Counted from the stretch's first letter, positions 1 through 8,324 are shown. The stretch is 64,000 nucleotides of DNA from CAZOZZ01 sp965247425 (GCA_965247425.1 OZ252023.1:2542001-2606000), one strand, 5' to 3'. Numbers and translations: made by a program. Notes: generated by a model from the letters alone, not told the origin.

Positions 1-1
1 C

Positions 2-1060
2 GGATTTAACGAAGACGAAGGGCACCGCAAGGCGTTTGACGGTGTCATTGCCCATGTCGCAGGCGCCGGCAGGGGTAGCTTCAACCTTCGGTTCGCGCAA
101 CCGTCCCGGGACGGCCATCCATACCTGAACAAGCTGTACCCGACCGACATTTTTCCGTTCACCGATGTCGTTCAAAACGATCCGGAAACGGGAGATCGGG
201 ATGGTCTCTTAAACGGGGTGCGACCGGAATTCATGCCGAAGATCTTCTACACGAACTCCTCTTATGAATACTGGGGACGGGCCGCGTCCCTGATTCACAC
301 GACCATTGACGGATTGGAAGACATTCCGCTGATGGAAAACGTGAGGGTCTACTCCTTCGCCGGAGGACAGCACGGCCCCGGACGTTTTCCGCCCGCCCAG
401 ACCAGCGGGCAACAACCGAGCAACCCGAATGACTACTCGTGGTTCATGAGAAGCCTTTTACTGGCCATCAATGGCTGGACAAGCGACGGAACGGAGCCGC
501 CGGTGAGCAGTTATCCCCGGATAGGCGACGAGGGCCTCGTGACGCCCGAAGACCTCGACTTCCCGAATTTGCCGGAGGTCGGCCAACCTGCGGCGCCTCA
601 CGGAGCGTACCGCGTCAACTATGGTCCCGAATTTCGAACCCGAGGCATCGTGAGTATCGAGCCGCCGGAAGTGATCTCCGAATTCCCCGTAATGGTTCCC
701 CAGGTCGACGACGATGGGAACGAGACGGGAGGCTTGAAGATGCCCGAAGTGGCCGTACCTCTGGCCACCTATACCGGTTGGAATCTGTTTCGCCCTGAAT
801 CCGGTCCCGAAGATGTACTGTCCAACATGCAAGGCTCCTACATCCCGTTCCCGTTGACCCCTTCAGACAGGGAGCGGCGCGATGACCCCAGACCTTCGAT
901 CGAAGAACGTTACCAGAGCCGGGAACACTATCTCGGTCTGGTCTCCGAATCCGCGATCGATCTGATCGAAGACGGCTACCTCCTGTCCGGAGACTTGCCC
1001 GACATCCTCAGCCAGGCAGCCCGTCACTGGGATTACTTGATGGGAGGCGAAAACAACTAG
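2..1060 (+). CDS. Alpha/beta hydrolase domain protein (Abhydrolase_10-like), 5' truncated by window edge
   Basis: The open frame enters from the left edge and ends at the TAG at 1060, giving the last 352 residues of a larger protein. The stretch around NSSYEYWGRAASLIHT and the tail rich in Tyr, Trp and Pro (FPEVGQ- and YTGWNL-like segments) fit the large secreted alpha/beta hydrolase_10 family. Its members are around 600-700 residues and function is mostly unassigned. The GTG/ATG codons near 218-233 are internal, because the frame and the family-like sequence continue upstream to base 2. The catalytic serine and signal peptide would lie outside the window. Family call is moderately sure; substrate unknown. 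Confidence 0.7.
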   Translation, partial: GFNEDEGHRKAFDGVIAHVAGAGRGSFNLRFAQPSRDGHPYLNKLYPTDIFPFTDVVQNDPETGDRDGLLNGVRPEFMPKIFYTNSSYEYWGRAASLIHTTIDGLEDIPLMENVRVYSFAGGQHGPGRFPPAQTSGQQPSNPNDYSWFMRSLLLAINGWTSDGTEPPVSSYPRIGDEGLVTPEDLDFPNLPEVGQPAAPHGAYRVNYGPEFRTRGIVSIEPPEVISEFPVMVPQVDDDGNETGGLKMPEVAVPLATYTGWNLFRPESGPEDVLSNMQGSYIPFPLTPSDRERRDDPRPSIEERYQSREHYLGLVSESAIDLIEDGYLLSGDLPDILSQAARHWDYLMGGENN

Positions 1061-1068
1061 GGGCAAGC

Positions 1069-1199
1069 GTGTCGGGGGGGCCGTCCCTGGCCCCCCGCGG
1101 GCAAGACGCGCCGCTCGATTCCCTGACAAGTACGGTCCCCGCTTCTGGTCCACGTGACGGCTAACTCCGCGGGCGGCCAGGGACGGCCGCCCCGACACT
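1069..1199. repeat. Long inverted repeat downstream of the hydrolase
   Basis: Two arms of about 30 bases (1069-1098 and 1170-1199) are complementary apart from two positions and share the core GGCCGTCCCTGG. They flank about 70 bases. The arm motif GTCGGGGCGGCC recurs in a hairpin near 40930, so this looks like a REP-type palindrome that may also act as a bidirectional terminator between the convergent hydrolase and phhA. Confidence 0.6.
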
Positions 1200-1214
1200 C
1201 TATTCCGCACGTCT

Positions 1215-2072
1215 TCACACTTCCGACACTGTTTCTCTCATCAGGGCGTCTTCCAGGCCTTGTTCGAGCAGGAAGCGTTCGATTTCCTGGCGGAGGAACG
1301 CAAACGACGGGATGATGAAAAGCTTCGATTGCATGGCCGAGTAGTTGTACTTCGTTTTCATGACGTCCTCGATCACGAATGGCGCCCATTCCACATCACC
1401 CGAATAAACATGCTCCAGTTCGCCGAACGATCCGAGAAGCCCGGCACCGTAGGATTTCACGCCCGTGGTCTCATCGATCAAGCCGAACTCGATCGTGAAC
1501 CAGTAGATCCGCTCGAGCTGAACCAGTTGCTCATCGTCGGCCAACATCGCAGCCCTTCCAATCAACTCCGACAGATCGCAGAAATCACGGTCGACAAAGG
1601 CGGGCACATGCCCGACGACCTCGTGTATGACATCGGGCTCCGGGGTGTACTCGGGGCGCGAGGCATGGCGGATGTATTGCGTGCACCACATGACCTTCCT
1701 TGAAAACTGTCCGAGGAAACTCCTGGAATCGACGAGCCCTTCGATCGCACCGAGTCGAAATCCGTGGTATGACGCCAACCGGTCGCTCAAGTCGCGAAGC
1801 TGAGGTATGTGATCGGTCGGTATCCCAAGCTCCCGGGTCGCCTTAAGATAGATTTCGTTCGCATACTTCTCGTGCAACGGCGCCAGCTTTTCGCAAATGG
1901 TTCGCCAGACACCATGTTCTTCCCTGGTGTAGTCGAGAACGGGTGCAGGTTCATTCCGCTCACGGGACATCCGTGTCAGTTGGGCAATTTGATCGCGCCG
2001 CTTTCTGTAGACCGGATCCTTGGCGCCGGGGTGATCGAGTCCGAGAAAAGCAATGTCCTTAAACTCCGCCAT
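1215..2072 (-). CDS. phhA: Phenylalanine 4-monooxygenase (phenylalanine hydroxylase)
   Basis: The 285-residue product hydroxylates phenylalanine to tyrosine using iron, tetrahydropterin and oxygen. The ferrous-iron ligands of the aromatic amino acid hydroxylase family are visible as His150 and His155 (VIHEVVGH) and Glu195 (WFTIEFG). Length matches single-domain bacterial PhhA, without the mammalian regulatory ACT domain. The start ATG follows a purine-rich GAGGAGACGGGAG stretch and overlaps the end of a 72-codon upstream frame by 14 bases, suggesting coupled translation. A Phe/Tyr-rich leader ORF and a terminator lie upstream, so expression is probably attenuated by charged tRNA supply. No pterin carbinolamine dehydratase is next to it. 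Confidence 0.95.
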   Translation of the reverse strand: MAEFKDIAFLGLDHPGAKDPVYRKRRDQIAQLTRMSRERNEPAPVLDYTREEHGVWRTICEKLAPLHEKYANEIYLKATRELGIPTDHIPQLRDLSDRLASYHGFRLGAIEGLVDSRSFLGQFSRKVMWCTQYIRHASRPEYTPEPDVIHEVVGHVPAFVDRDFCDLSELIGRAAMLADDEQLVQLERIYWFTIEFGLIDETTGVKSYGAGLLGSFGELEHVYSGDVEWAPFVIEDVMKTKYNYSAMQSKLFIIPSFAFLRQEIERFLLEQGLEDALMRETVSEV

Positions 2073-2277
2073 GACGTTCTCCCGTCTCCTCTCGTCCGGT
2101 TCGGTCCGTCGCTTCTTCTCTGGGCTCGTCTGTACAAGGCTCTTCGATCGGAAGGGTCACCAGCCTGAGGGTCGGCAGCTTCAGGCCGGAACCCAAGGCG
2201 GGTCGGCTCCGTCCAATTGCGGCGCTTCCTTCGGGGCCGACTTCCAGTGTCGGATCATCAAATGGGTCGTAAATCAT
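2059..2277 (-). CDS. Small hypothetical protein between the attenuator and phhA
   Basis: The 72-codon frame starts at an ATG preceded by a near-perfect Shine-Dalgarno (GAGGAGG, 9-base spacing) right after the terminator. It ends inside the start of phhA with a 14-base overlap. The product begins MIYDPFDDPTLEV and has a charged, Glu/Arg-rich C-terminus; no domain is recognised. The strong ribosome site and overlap argue that it is translated, perhaps to couple ribosome loading to phhA. It could instead be only a translated leader. Confidence 0.5.
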   Translation of the reverse strand: MIYDPFDDPTLEVGPEGSAAIGRSRPALGSGLKLPTLRLVTLPIEEPCTDEPREEATDRTGREETGERHGGV

Positions 2278-2311
2278 TTCGTCATTCCTCCTCATCATCA
2301 TCCCAGGGCAA

Positions 2312-2352
2312 TAAAAAAAGCCTGCTCTCACTTTCGGGTGGGAGCAGGCTTT
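2312..2352 (-). terminator. Attenuator-like intrinsic terminator upstream of phhA
   Basis: Arms at 2338-2352 and 2317-2331 form a 15-base-pair stem with one mismatch and a 6-base loop. On the minus strand a run of seven T follows. It sits between a Phe/Tyr-rich leader ORF and phhA. The sequence CCCACCC across the 5' arm and loop (2336-2342) is complementary to GGGTGGG at 2384-2390 next to the leader stop codon, giving a possible antiterminator. Confidence 0.85.
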
Positions 2353-2380
2353 GAATCGTTTTGCGCGATCTGGCTAGCCG

Positions 2381-2506
2381 CTACCCACCCCCCCTAAAGG
2401 AGAAGTAATAAAAGTAGTAGCCGAAGGACAGGGCCGAACCCGTGGCTACGGGACTCGCCGCCACACGGGCCGAGATCATCGTCTTAGATGTGCCTTGAAC
2501 CTTCAT
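2381..2506 (-). CDS. Phe/Tyr-rich leader peptide (attenuation leader)
   Basis: A 41-codon frame begins at ATG 2506 and ends with TAG at 2381. Its C-terminal part contains SFGYYFYYFSF, with four Phe and four Tyr codons in eleven, then a Gly-rich end encoded by a G run. Codon clusters for the amino acid metabolised by the downstream gene, followed by a terminator, are the hallmark of ribosome-mediated attenuation as in pheA and trp leaders. A stalled ribosome on these codons would leave GGGTGGG free to pair with the terminator arm; a ribosome at the stop would cover it. A second in-frame ATG lies at codon 10. Confidence 0.75.
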   Translation of the reverse strand: MKVQGTSKTMISARVAASPVATGSALSFGYYFYYFSFRGGG

Positions 2507-2519
2507 ACGCAAGAACTAG

Positions 2520-2548
2520 AGTGTGATCTCTGGCCGGTCGTCTGTCAA
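2520..2548 (-). promoter_or_regulatory. Candidate promoter of the phhA leader
   Basis: A perfect TTGACA (2543-2548) is followed after 17 bases by CACACT (2520-2525), a weak -10 match. A transcript starting about 7 bases later would begin within some 10 bases of the leader ATG, making the leader mRNA nearly leaderless. Confidence 0.4.
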
Positions 2549-2581
2549 GCGCGAACCCAGTTTCGGCCATATTTTCCCAGA

Positions 2582-3535
2582 TCATGGCAGTTCGCCGTTC
2601 AATTCCGCATAGATCCGCTTGATCCCGCCGGGACCCTGCGAGCCTGCGCCCGACCACGAAGCGTATTCGCCAAAATCCGCCTGTTCGATGGCCTCCTCAA
2701 CGGACAAGCCCAGTGCATGCAGACGCTTCACCTCGACGAGTACCGCCGCCATGTGTCGTTTGTACTCCAGCCACTCCTCGGCGAGAACCCGGGCATCGTC
2801 GATGAAACCGTGGCCCGGCAGATACATATCGACGTCGAGCTCCTCGGCCTTATCCATCACCTGAAGCCATTCACTCGGGTAGGAACTGCGATAGCCTGAA
2901 AACAAGCGGTTTAAGAAGACCTCGGTCGTGAACAGAATCTTCTCTTCGGGCAAGTAGACGAACAAGTCGCCTCCCGTGTGCGCCCGGCCCAGAAACAGAA
3001 GCTGAATCTCCGTCCCTCCCAGTTCGAGAACCCGGCGATCCTCGACCAACTCGGTCGGCAGAATCACCTCTGGCGACTCCGCATTCCGGTTGGGGTTGGA
3101 CCGGGTACGTTCGAGGTTCGCCTTCGAGTTCGGATGCGCGATGAACTGGGCCGTCCGGGGGAAAGACACGTTTCCGTTCGTGTGATCCCCATGATCGGAG
3201 CAGATGACGACGTGCGTGATCGGCTGGTCGGTGATGTCGCCGATGGCGGCGACCAGTTGCCGTGTCGCGTCGGGGTTGCCCTGGCCATCGGCCACCAGGA
3301 CACCTTCGTCCGTCACGACAAACATGGAGTTTGTCGTGTATCGGTCGTCGGGTCGGCCGGTCAACGCCTCATACGTGTAGACGTTGTCCGCGATTTTCTG
3401 GACTCGGGGGAAGTCGTCCTCACCGAGACCGCGTTCGAGGGGGTTGGACGTGCGAATGGGGTCCTGCGCCGAACTCCCATTCTCCATCGACAGGATAAGA
3501 CCGAGTACCGCAACAAAAACCAAAACTCTGTTCAT
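2582..3535 (-). CDS. Secreted metallo-beta-lactamase-fold hydrolase with variant zinc motif
   Basis: The 317-residue product starts at the ATG at 3535, which has AGGAGA 9-10 bases upstream. It opens with a hydrophobic signal peptide (MNRVLVFVAVLGLILS). The fold is indicated by SDHGDHTNGN, then GRAHTGGDLFVYLP and PGHGF, the successive metal-binding loops. The usual first His of HxHxDH is Ser, so metal site 1 may be altered. Members of this fold include beta-lactamases, glyoxalase II and many orphan hydrolases; the substrate cannot be told. It is divergent from the hydrolase at 3640. Confidence 0.85.
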   Translation of the reverse strand: MNRVLVFVAVLGLILSMENGSSAQDPIRTSNPLERGLGEDDFPRVQKIADNVYTYEALTGRPDDRYTTNSMFVVTDEGVLVADGQGNPDATRQLVAAIGDITDQPITHVVICSDHGDHTNGNVSFPRTAQFIAHPNSKANLERTRSNPNRNAESPEVILPTELVEDRRVLELGGTEIQLLFLGRAHTGGDLFVYLPEEKILFTTEVFLNRLFSGYRSSYPSEWLQVMDKAEELDVDMYLPGHGFIDDARVLAEEWLEYKRHMAAVLVEVKRLHALGLSVEEAIEQADFGEYASWSGAGSQGPGGIKRIYAELNGELP

Positions 3536-3639
3536 TTCAAGAAGTCTCCTGATAATCTCCGGATGATGCCATTTCAGCATATGTACGGCTCACGGCTCAA
3601 GAGGGTGCGGGCCAGGCGCGACTGAGGGAGGCAGCGGAT

Positions 3640-4485
3640 ATGGAATCCCCGTCCGGTTCGAGGCTCAGACCGCCACGGTTCGTCCTTCGCATTCTGGCCT
3701 CACTGGGCCGCATCGTGGTCTTGACCTTGGTTGTCCTGGTGCTCTACGTGAGTCTCTTCGAACACCGTCTCATCTATTATCCCGAGCGGAAATTGTCCGG
3801 CTCTCCGGTCAACGACTTCGAGGACGTTCGTTTCACGGCAGACGACGGCACGCCGCTACACGGCTGGTTCATGCCGGCCGGCCGCAACGAGGTTCTTATC
3901 GTAAGCCACGGCAACGCTGGAAACATCTCTCACCGTGGGTCGATGGGAGATTTCCTGAACGACGAGTTCGACGTGAACGTCTTCATGTACGATTATCGCG
4001 GCTACGGCCGGAGCGACGGCGAACCCTCCGAAGAGGGGACCTATTCCGACATCCGCGGTGCTTATGCCTATATTCGATCCCGGGGTTACGAACCGTCCGA
4101 CATCTACCTGATGGGCCAGTCTCTGGGCTCGGCCATCGCCGTGGACCTCGCCGCCGAGGAAGAACTGGGCGGCATCGTCCTGGAAGCACCCTTTACGAAC
4201 GTCGCCGCCATCGCACGTCAGGTCTTTCACGTACCCATCGACTGGATTATCCGAACCCGCTACGACTCCCTCTCGAAGATCGACCGCATTCGGGCCCCTG
4301 TCGCCTTCATCCACGCTACGGACGACCCGGTCATCCCCGTCGAACTCGGCCGTGCACTTTTTGAGGCAGCCCGCCAGCCCAAGGTCTTCTTCGAGATACG
4401 AGCTGAAGTCCACGAGGGCGCCATCATGGCCCTCGGAGTTGAACGGCTCCAAGAGCTGAGAGACTTTCTTTTTGAAGAGAGATGA
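3640..4485 (+). CDS. Membrane-anchored alpha/beta hydrolase (S33/YfhR-BEM46 type)
   Basis: The 281-residue protein has one N-terminal transmembrane segment (about residues 18-43) followed by a serine hydrolase domain facing the periplasm. Visible elements are HGNAGN (oxyanion region), YDYRGYGRSDG, the nucleophile elbow GQSLGS, the acidic residue in HATDDPVIP, and a late His in EVHEG. This matches the BEM46/YfhR peptidase-like hydrolase family of roughly 270-300 residues. The late His context differs from the common GGHN, and the substrate is unknown. Confidence 0.85.
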   Translation: MESPSGSRLRPPRFVLRILASLGRIVVLTLVVLVLYVSLFEHRLIYYPERKLSGSPVNDFEDVRFTADDGTPLHGWFMPAGRNEVLIVSHGNAGNISHRGSMGDFLNDEFDVNVFMYDYRGYGRSDGEPSEEGTYSDIRGAYAYIRSRGYEPSDIYLMGQSLGSAIAVDLAAEEELGGIVLEAPFTNVAAIARQVFHVPIDWIIRTRYDSLSKIDRIRAPVAFIHATDDPVIPVELGRALFEAARQPKVFFEIRAEVHEGAIMALGVERLQELRDFLFEER

Positions 4486-4573
4486 AGGGCAACGGGGAAA
4501 TCCGGGGTTCTTACGCAGTTTAAGGAGATTGGGCGGGGTCGAAGGCCCGGGAACGCGACTCTCTACGGGTAGA

Positions 4574-4692
4574 GAGCGGTGGAGGCGTCGTGTGGGCTAG
4601 GAAGGCGAAGCGCGGACGCCGCAGGCGTATATATGATACTTCGAGGACGACCGCGGGAGCCTGACAACGCCCACGCGGCGCCTCCGCCGCTC
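4574..4692. repeat. Inverted repeat with compensatory differences
   Basis: Two 24-base arms (4574-4597 and 4669-4692) pair with three differences, all of which would be G-U pairs in RNA, and enclose about 70 bases with a further GACGCCGCAGGCG palindrome. It could be a structured transcript end for the two converging genes, a REP-like element, or a small RNA. No protein frame is evident here. Confidence 0.5.
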
Positions 4693-4703
4693 GACCGCTA
4701 GAG

Positions 4704-6374
4704 CTAACCGTTATACCGTAACAGGAGGAGGGTCATATCATCCGCTTGTTCCGCACCCTCGGAGAACTTCTGAACCGCTTCGAGAATCGATGTCTGCAGG
4801 TCTTGAACAGATGAGTCGGCACCGGCACGCACGACATCGCAAATCCGGTCGACGCCGAACTCTTCCCCGTTGACGTCGACGGCTTCGTTGATGCCGTCGG
4901 TGAACATCACCAGGGTGTCGCCGGCCTGGAGTGTGACCGATGAGGTCTTGAATTCCGCATCGGGAAACATACCGATGGGAAAACACTCTGGAGAGAACGG
5001 CGCATCGATTTCGCCGTCGCGCAGAAGCAAGGCCGAATGGTGCCCGGCATTGATCACTTCACAGTGGCCGTCGTCATTGAGGGTCCCCATGAACACCGTC
5101 GCATACCTGTTCGCCTCGGAGCGGCTCCAGATATATCTGTTGAAGTGAGTCACGAGCCGCGTCAGATCGGGGGCAAGGCTCATTCCTGCAAAACCGCCCT
5201 GCAGCATCGCAGTCAGCAGTGCCGCAGCCAACCCCTTGCCGGCGACATCGGCGATCACGAAAGCCGCCCGATGATCACCCAGGTCCACAAGGTCGAAGTA
5301 GTCGCCACCGACGGAATAGCAGGACTCGTTGATTCCCGTCGCGGCTAGAAACGGGATTTTAAATTCCTTGGGAAGCAGTCGCTGTTGAATGTCCCGGGCG
5401 ATCGACAGGTCCTGTTCCATCTGCTGCCGCTCCCGCTCCAGTTCGACCATCCTGGCATTGTCGATCACGCTTGCGGCTTCAATGGCAAGCGCATCCAGAA
5501 TCTGCCTGTCCAAGCCGGAAAACGCCGCGGGTCGTCGGCTGTCCAGATAGATCAGGCCCAACAGAGACCCTCCGGGCGATACGCTGGTGGAATCCATCGC
5601 GTGCACACGGGCCAGCGAATACAAGGGGATGGCGATGACCGAGCGAAGCTGCTGATTGACAATGCTCTGCGCCTGCCGCACCGAATCGTCCGCAAGGTTG
5701 ACGTCCTGCTCGATGAATCCGCGGTGCTGGGTCAATGCATGGTCGATCGCGGTCTGGCTGGGAACGAAACTCTTCGGCGGCAGGTTGAAACCGCCTCTGC
5801 GGCGCGCCACCAATGCATCCAGACTCCCGGACTCGTCGGCCTGCAGCAACAATCCACGGTCTGCCTCCGTGACGGTGATCGCCCGGTCGACCATGGCGCC
5901 CAGAACCTCTTCAAACGGCATGTGAGCCTGGAGGAGGGCTGTCGCTTCGAGGAGAAGGCTGAGCTGTCGGAGATCCCGATCTCCAGTCTCATTCGCATCC
6001 GGTTGATCCATCCGTGACAGGAGATTACTCAACGACTCCCGCTTCAGGCCGGAACGGAACACGAGGTTGATCGTTTCGACATTGCCAAAGGTAATGACAT
6101 CGCCCTCGGCCAGAGACTGGGTCTCATCGATCTTCGCACCGTTCAGGAACAGGCCGCGCCTCTGCCCGGCATCCTCAAGGCAGTATTCTCCATCCACGAA
6201 CGTGATCACGGCCGATTGGCGGGACACCCGGGCGTCCTCCAGAGGAAGATGGTTCTTGCCGTCACCGCCCCGGCCAATACGGAACGGAGTCTCCGTCAGA
6301 TGCACGGTTCGCGTGGTGCCCACCTCCTCGACAACCTCGAGGGTCGCGTCGGGCATACTGGTGTTCAAAGGCAT
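4704..6374 (-). CDS. FHA-GAF-SpoIIE/PP2C serine phosphatase (RsbU-like)
   Basis: About 556 residues from the ATG at 6374; an upstream extension in frame would overlap the next gene and looks artefactual. Domain order: FHA phosphothreonine-binding (TPFRIGRG, SRQSA), GAF sensor with SIARDIQQRLLP linker, then a SpoIIE/PP2C phosphatase with VGGDYFDL, ADVAGKGLAAAL and MFTDGINEA carrying the metal-binding acids. Such proteins dephosphorylate a STAS anti-anti-sigma factor. The gene immediately upstream encodes a STAS protein, so the pair likely forms a partner-switching module. No RsbW-type kinase is nearby. Confidence 0.9.
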   Translation of the reverse strand: MPLNTSMPDATLEVVEEVGTTRTVHLTETPFRIGRGGDGKNHLPLEDARVSRQSAVITFVDGEYCLEDAGQRRGLFLNGAKIDETQSLAEGDVITFGNVETINLVFRSGLKRESLSNLLSRMDQPDANETGDRDLRQLSLLLEATALLQAHMPFEEVLGAMVDRAITVTEADRGLLLQADESGSLDALVARRRGGFNLPPKSFVPSQTAIDHALTQHRGFIEQDVNLADDSVRQAQSIVNQQLRSVIAIPLYSLARVHAMDSTSVSPGGSLLGLIYLDSRRPAAFSGLDRQILDALAIEAASVIDNARMVELERERQQMEQDLSIARDIQQRLLPKEFKIPFLAATGINESCYSVGGDYFDLVDLGDHRAAFVIADVAGKGLAAALLTAMLQGGFAGMSLAPDLTRLVTHFNRYIWSRSEANRYATVFMGTLNDDGHCEVINAGHHSALLLRDGEIDAPFSPECFPIGMFPDAEFKTSSVTLQAGDTLVMFTDGINEAVDVNGEEFGVDRICDVVRAGADSSVQDLQTSILEAVQKFSEGAEQADDMTLLLLRYNG

Positions 6375-6498
6375 AGACAGTGCGGGGCCAACCCCCGTAT
6401 TATTTCGAGGCTCGGGTCTCGAGCCCCGCCGAAAACCGTCATGAGCCGGTTGGGGCCGGACGGCAACATTTGAAGGCTCACACCCAGCGCGCCAAAAA

Positions 6499-6858
6499 CT
6501 AAGCGGCCCCCATTCCCTTAAGAGCCTCGACGGCCTTGCCTTCGTCATCGTATGTGTCGAAAACGGTCAGCAACTTGGTCATCTGGAGCAAGTCTTTCGC
6601 CTTCGCAGTGAGGTTGAGAAGCTTGACGTCGCCACCCTTGTTCCGAATCGTGGTAAACGTTGCGATCAGCTCACCGAGGCCGGCGCTGTCGATGTAGGAC
6701 ACTTGCCCCAGATTGACGATGAACTTGCTGCTTCCATCGGCGACAAACCGCCGAATGGTCTCCCGAAGCAACAGGGTCGGCTCGCCTATCGTGAGACGTC
6801 CGGACAGATCCAACAAGACAATGTCATCTACTTTGCGGGTCTTTACTGACAGACTCAT
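6499..6858 (-). CDS. STAS domain anti-sigma factor antagonist
   Basis: The 119-residue product is a single STAS domain. The phosphorylatable serine lies in the conserved YIDSAGLGEL loop, and LDLSGRL is the first strand. In known systems the unphosphorylated form binds an RsbW-like anti-sigma kinase and frees a sigma factor. The adjacent SpoIIE-type phosphatase is its probable activator. The start ATG is preceded by TAGGAGACC. Confidence 0.92.
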   Translation of the reverse strand: MSLSVKTRKVDDIVLLDLSGRLTIGEPTLLLRETIRRFVADGSSKFIVNLGQVSYIDSAGLGELIATFTTIRNKGGDVKLLNLTAKAKDLLQMTKLLTVFDTYDDEGKAVEALKGMGAA

Positions 6859-7069
6859 AGGTCTCCTAATCTGCTAACACTCTGGGAACGGTCCAAACGA
6901 AGCCGGTTCCGCACATTTCGGGACAAATTCCATTGAAAATCGGCCGAAGCACACCGGGTCCAACACAGGACTCGTATTCAACGGAGATCAAAGACGTCCA
7001 AAATAATGGTTTCGTCCCATAAGATCAATGCTTTTGGCACCGTCATCGGGCCGGCCCCCTGTGCGATAT

Positions 7070-7993
7070 TCAATACACGCCGAGATCTCGCCCCATAACG
7101 ACCCGCCCGCCATAGGCGTTGGTCAGCTCTTCCAGCAACTGCTCTTCGGTCGCTGAAAACGGAAGCAGATGATAGAGGAGGAGAAGCCCCGGCTGAACCC
7201 GCTGGGCGATTTCCGCCAACTCCAGCGTCGAGGTGTGGAAGGCGGAGTGGTAGGCCTGTTTTGGGGGTGTACGTCGGCTGAATCCCTCGACCGAGTAGAC
7301 CTCGTGTATGAGCACATCCGCGCCCATTGCGTTTTCAATCAGGGCCGGGCTCGGCGCCGCATCGCCGGAAATCACGATCGTTCGATCCGCCGTCTCGAAC
7401 CGGTAGCCGAATGCATGTTCCCAGGACCCATGATCCACCTCAAATGCCCGGATCCGCACGTTGTCGTCCTCGTAAACGACTCCCGGCTCAATTTCGTGGA
7501 CGACAACCTGGTAGGCACTCTCGATACCCTGCTCCAGTCCGTTCAAGCGCATTTCGATATCCTCGGCCCACGCCTTCATCAGGTGGTCGGTCATCTCCTG
7601 GAGGCCGGGGGGACCATAGACGTGGAGCGACTGTCTCCGGCCGACGACGGCCGGCGTAAAAATGAAATCCGGATAGCCGACCGTATGGTCGGAATGCAGG
7701 TGTGTGATGAACAGCCGCGTCAGGTTCGCCGGTCGCATTCCCTCTACGCCTTCCCGACCCGAGGCCGCAACTCTTCGAACGACACCGGCGCCCGCATCCA
7801 CGACGTAGGGTTGTCCGTTGACGACGATCGCCGTCGCCGGTCCGAAGCGGTCGGGATCCGTGTTCGGAGTTCCGGTGCCGAGAAGCACGACCTTCGTGTC
7901 ACCCGATTGCCCGCCCAACTCGAGGACCGGCATCGAAAAACCGATGCCCGACAACACCAGAAGGAACCCAATGATCTTCATCTTTCCAAGCAT
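7070..7993 (-). CDS. Secreted MBL-fold hydrolase (RNase Z/arylsulfatase-like)
   Basis: From the ATG at 7993 (GAGGTGA five bases upstream; a GTG nine bases earlier is possible) the product is 307 residues with a signal peptide. GTGTPNTDP, THLHSDHTVG, and later VDHG and SGDAAPS match the RNase Z-like branch of the metallo-beta-lactamase superfamily, with all His/Asp ligands of HxHxDH present. Export argues against tRNA processing; periplasmic hydrolases of this branch act on sulfate or phosphate esters or lactones. Substrate unknown. Confidence 0.85.
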   Translation of the reverse strand: MLGKMKIIGFLLVLSGIGFSMPVLELGGQSGDTKVVLLGTGTPNTDPDRFGPATAIVVNGQPYVVDAGAGVVRRVAASGREGVEGMRPANLTRLFITHLHSDHTVGYPDFIFTPAVVGRRQSLHVYGPPGLQEMTDHLMKAWAEDIEMRLNGLEQGIESAYQVVVHEIEPGVVYEDDNVRIRAFEVDHGSWEHAFGYRFETADRTIVISGDAAPSPALIENAMGADVLIHEVYSVEGFSRRTPPKQAYHSAFHTSTLELAEIAQRVQPGLLLLYHLLPFSATEEQLLEELTNAYGGRVVMGRDLGVY

Positions 7994-8064
7994 CTCGCTC
8001 ACCTCATACCGCCCCGGATTTGGCGGAAATCATGTCTTTCGATTTTGGGATCTATTCTAGTAGC

Positions 8065-8324
8065 CCCCGCCAGATATAGCGATACTATCTCCGAAGGAGG
8101 TTGCGAGCGGACTGAAGGGTGAGATCCACCGTGTGGTGAGTGAGAGCTTTCGACATGGTTTAGGTTTCGTGAGAGGCAACCTCCATCGGCCCTTCGGGTT
8201 CGGGCGGAACGGCACCGTCTTTGGCGTCGCTCCTCCTCACAATGTCGAAGCATAGCCTCGTCGTCGCTCCCCCAAATCCGGTACCGTTGCACTCCGAAAT
8301 CTAGTACCGCTATATCTGGCGGGG
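8065..8324. mobile_element. MITE-like element with inverted ends
   Basis: The ends CCCCGCCAGATATAGCG (8065) and its inverted counterpart (8308-8324) enclose about 260 bases with no convincing gene. The right-hand 54 bases (8271-8324) recur without change at 28534-28587, so the sequence is mobile or repeated. A non-autonomous transposon is the simplest reading; no partner transposase with these ends is seen here. Confidence 0.55.

Noticed and set aside
2278..2331. Longer start of the 72-residue phhA-linked ORF
   Set aside because: It would start inside the terminator; the ATG at 2277 has an ideal ribosome site.
6375..6548. 58-codon N-terminal extension of the SpoIIE-type phosphatase
   Set aside because: It overlaps the STAS gene, is Arg/Pro-rich and precedes the natural start just before the FHA domain.
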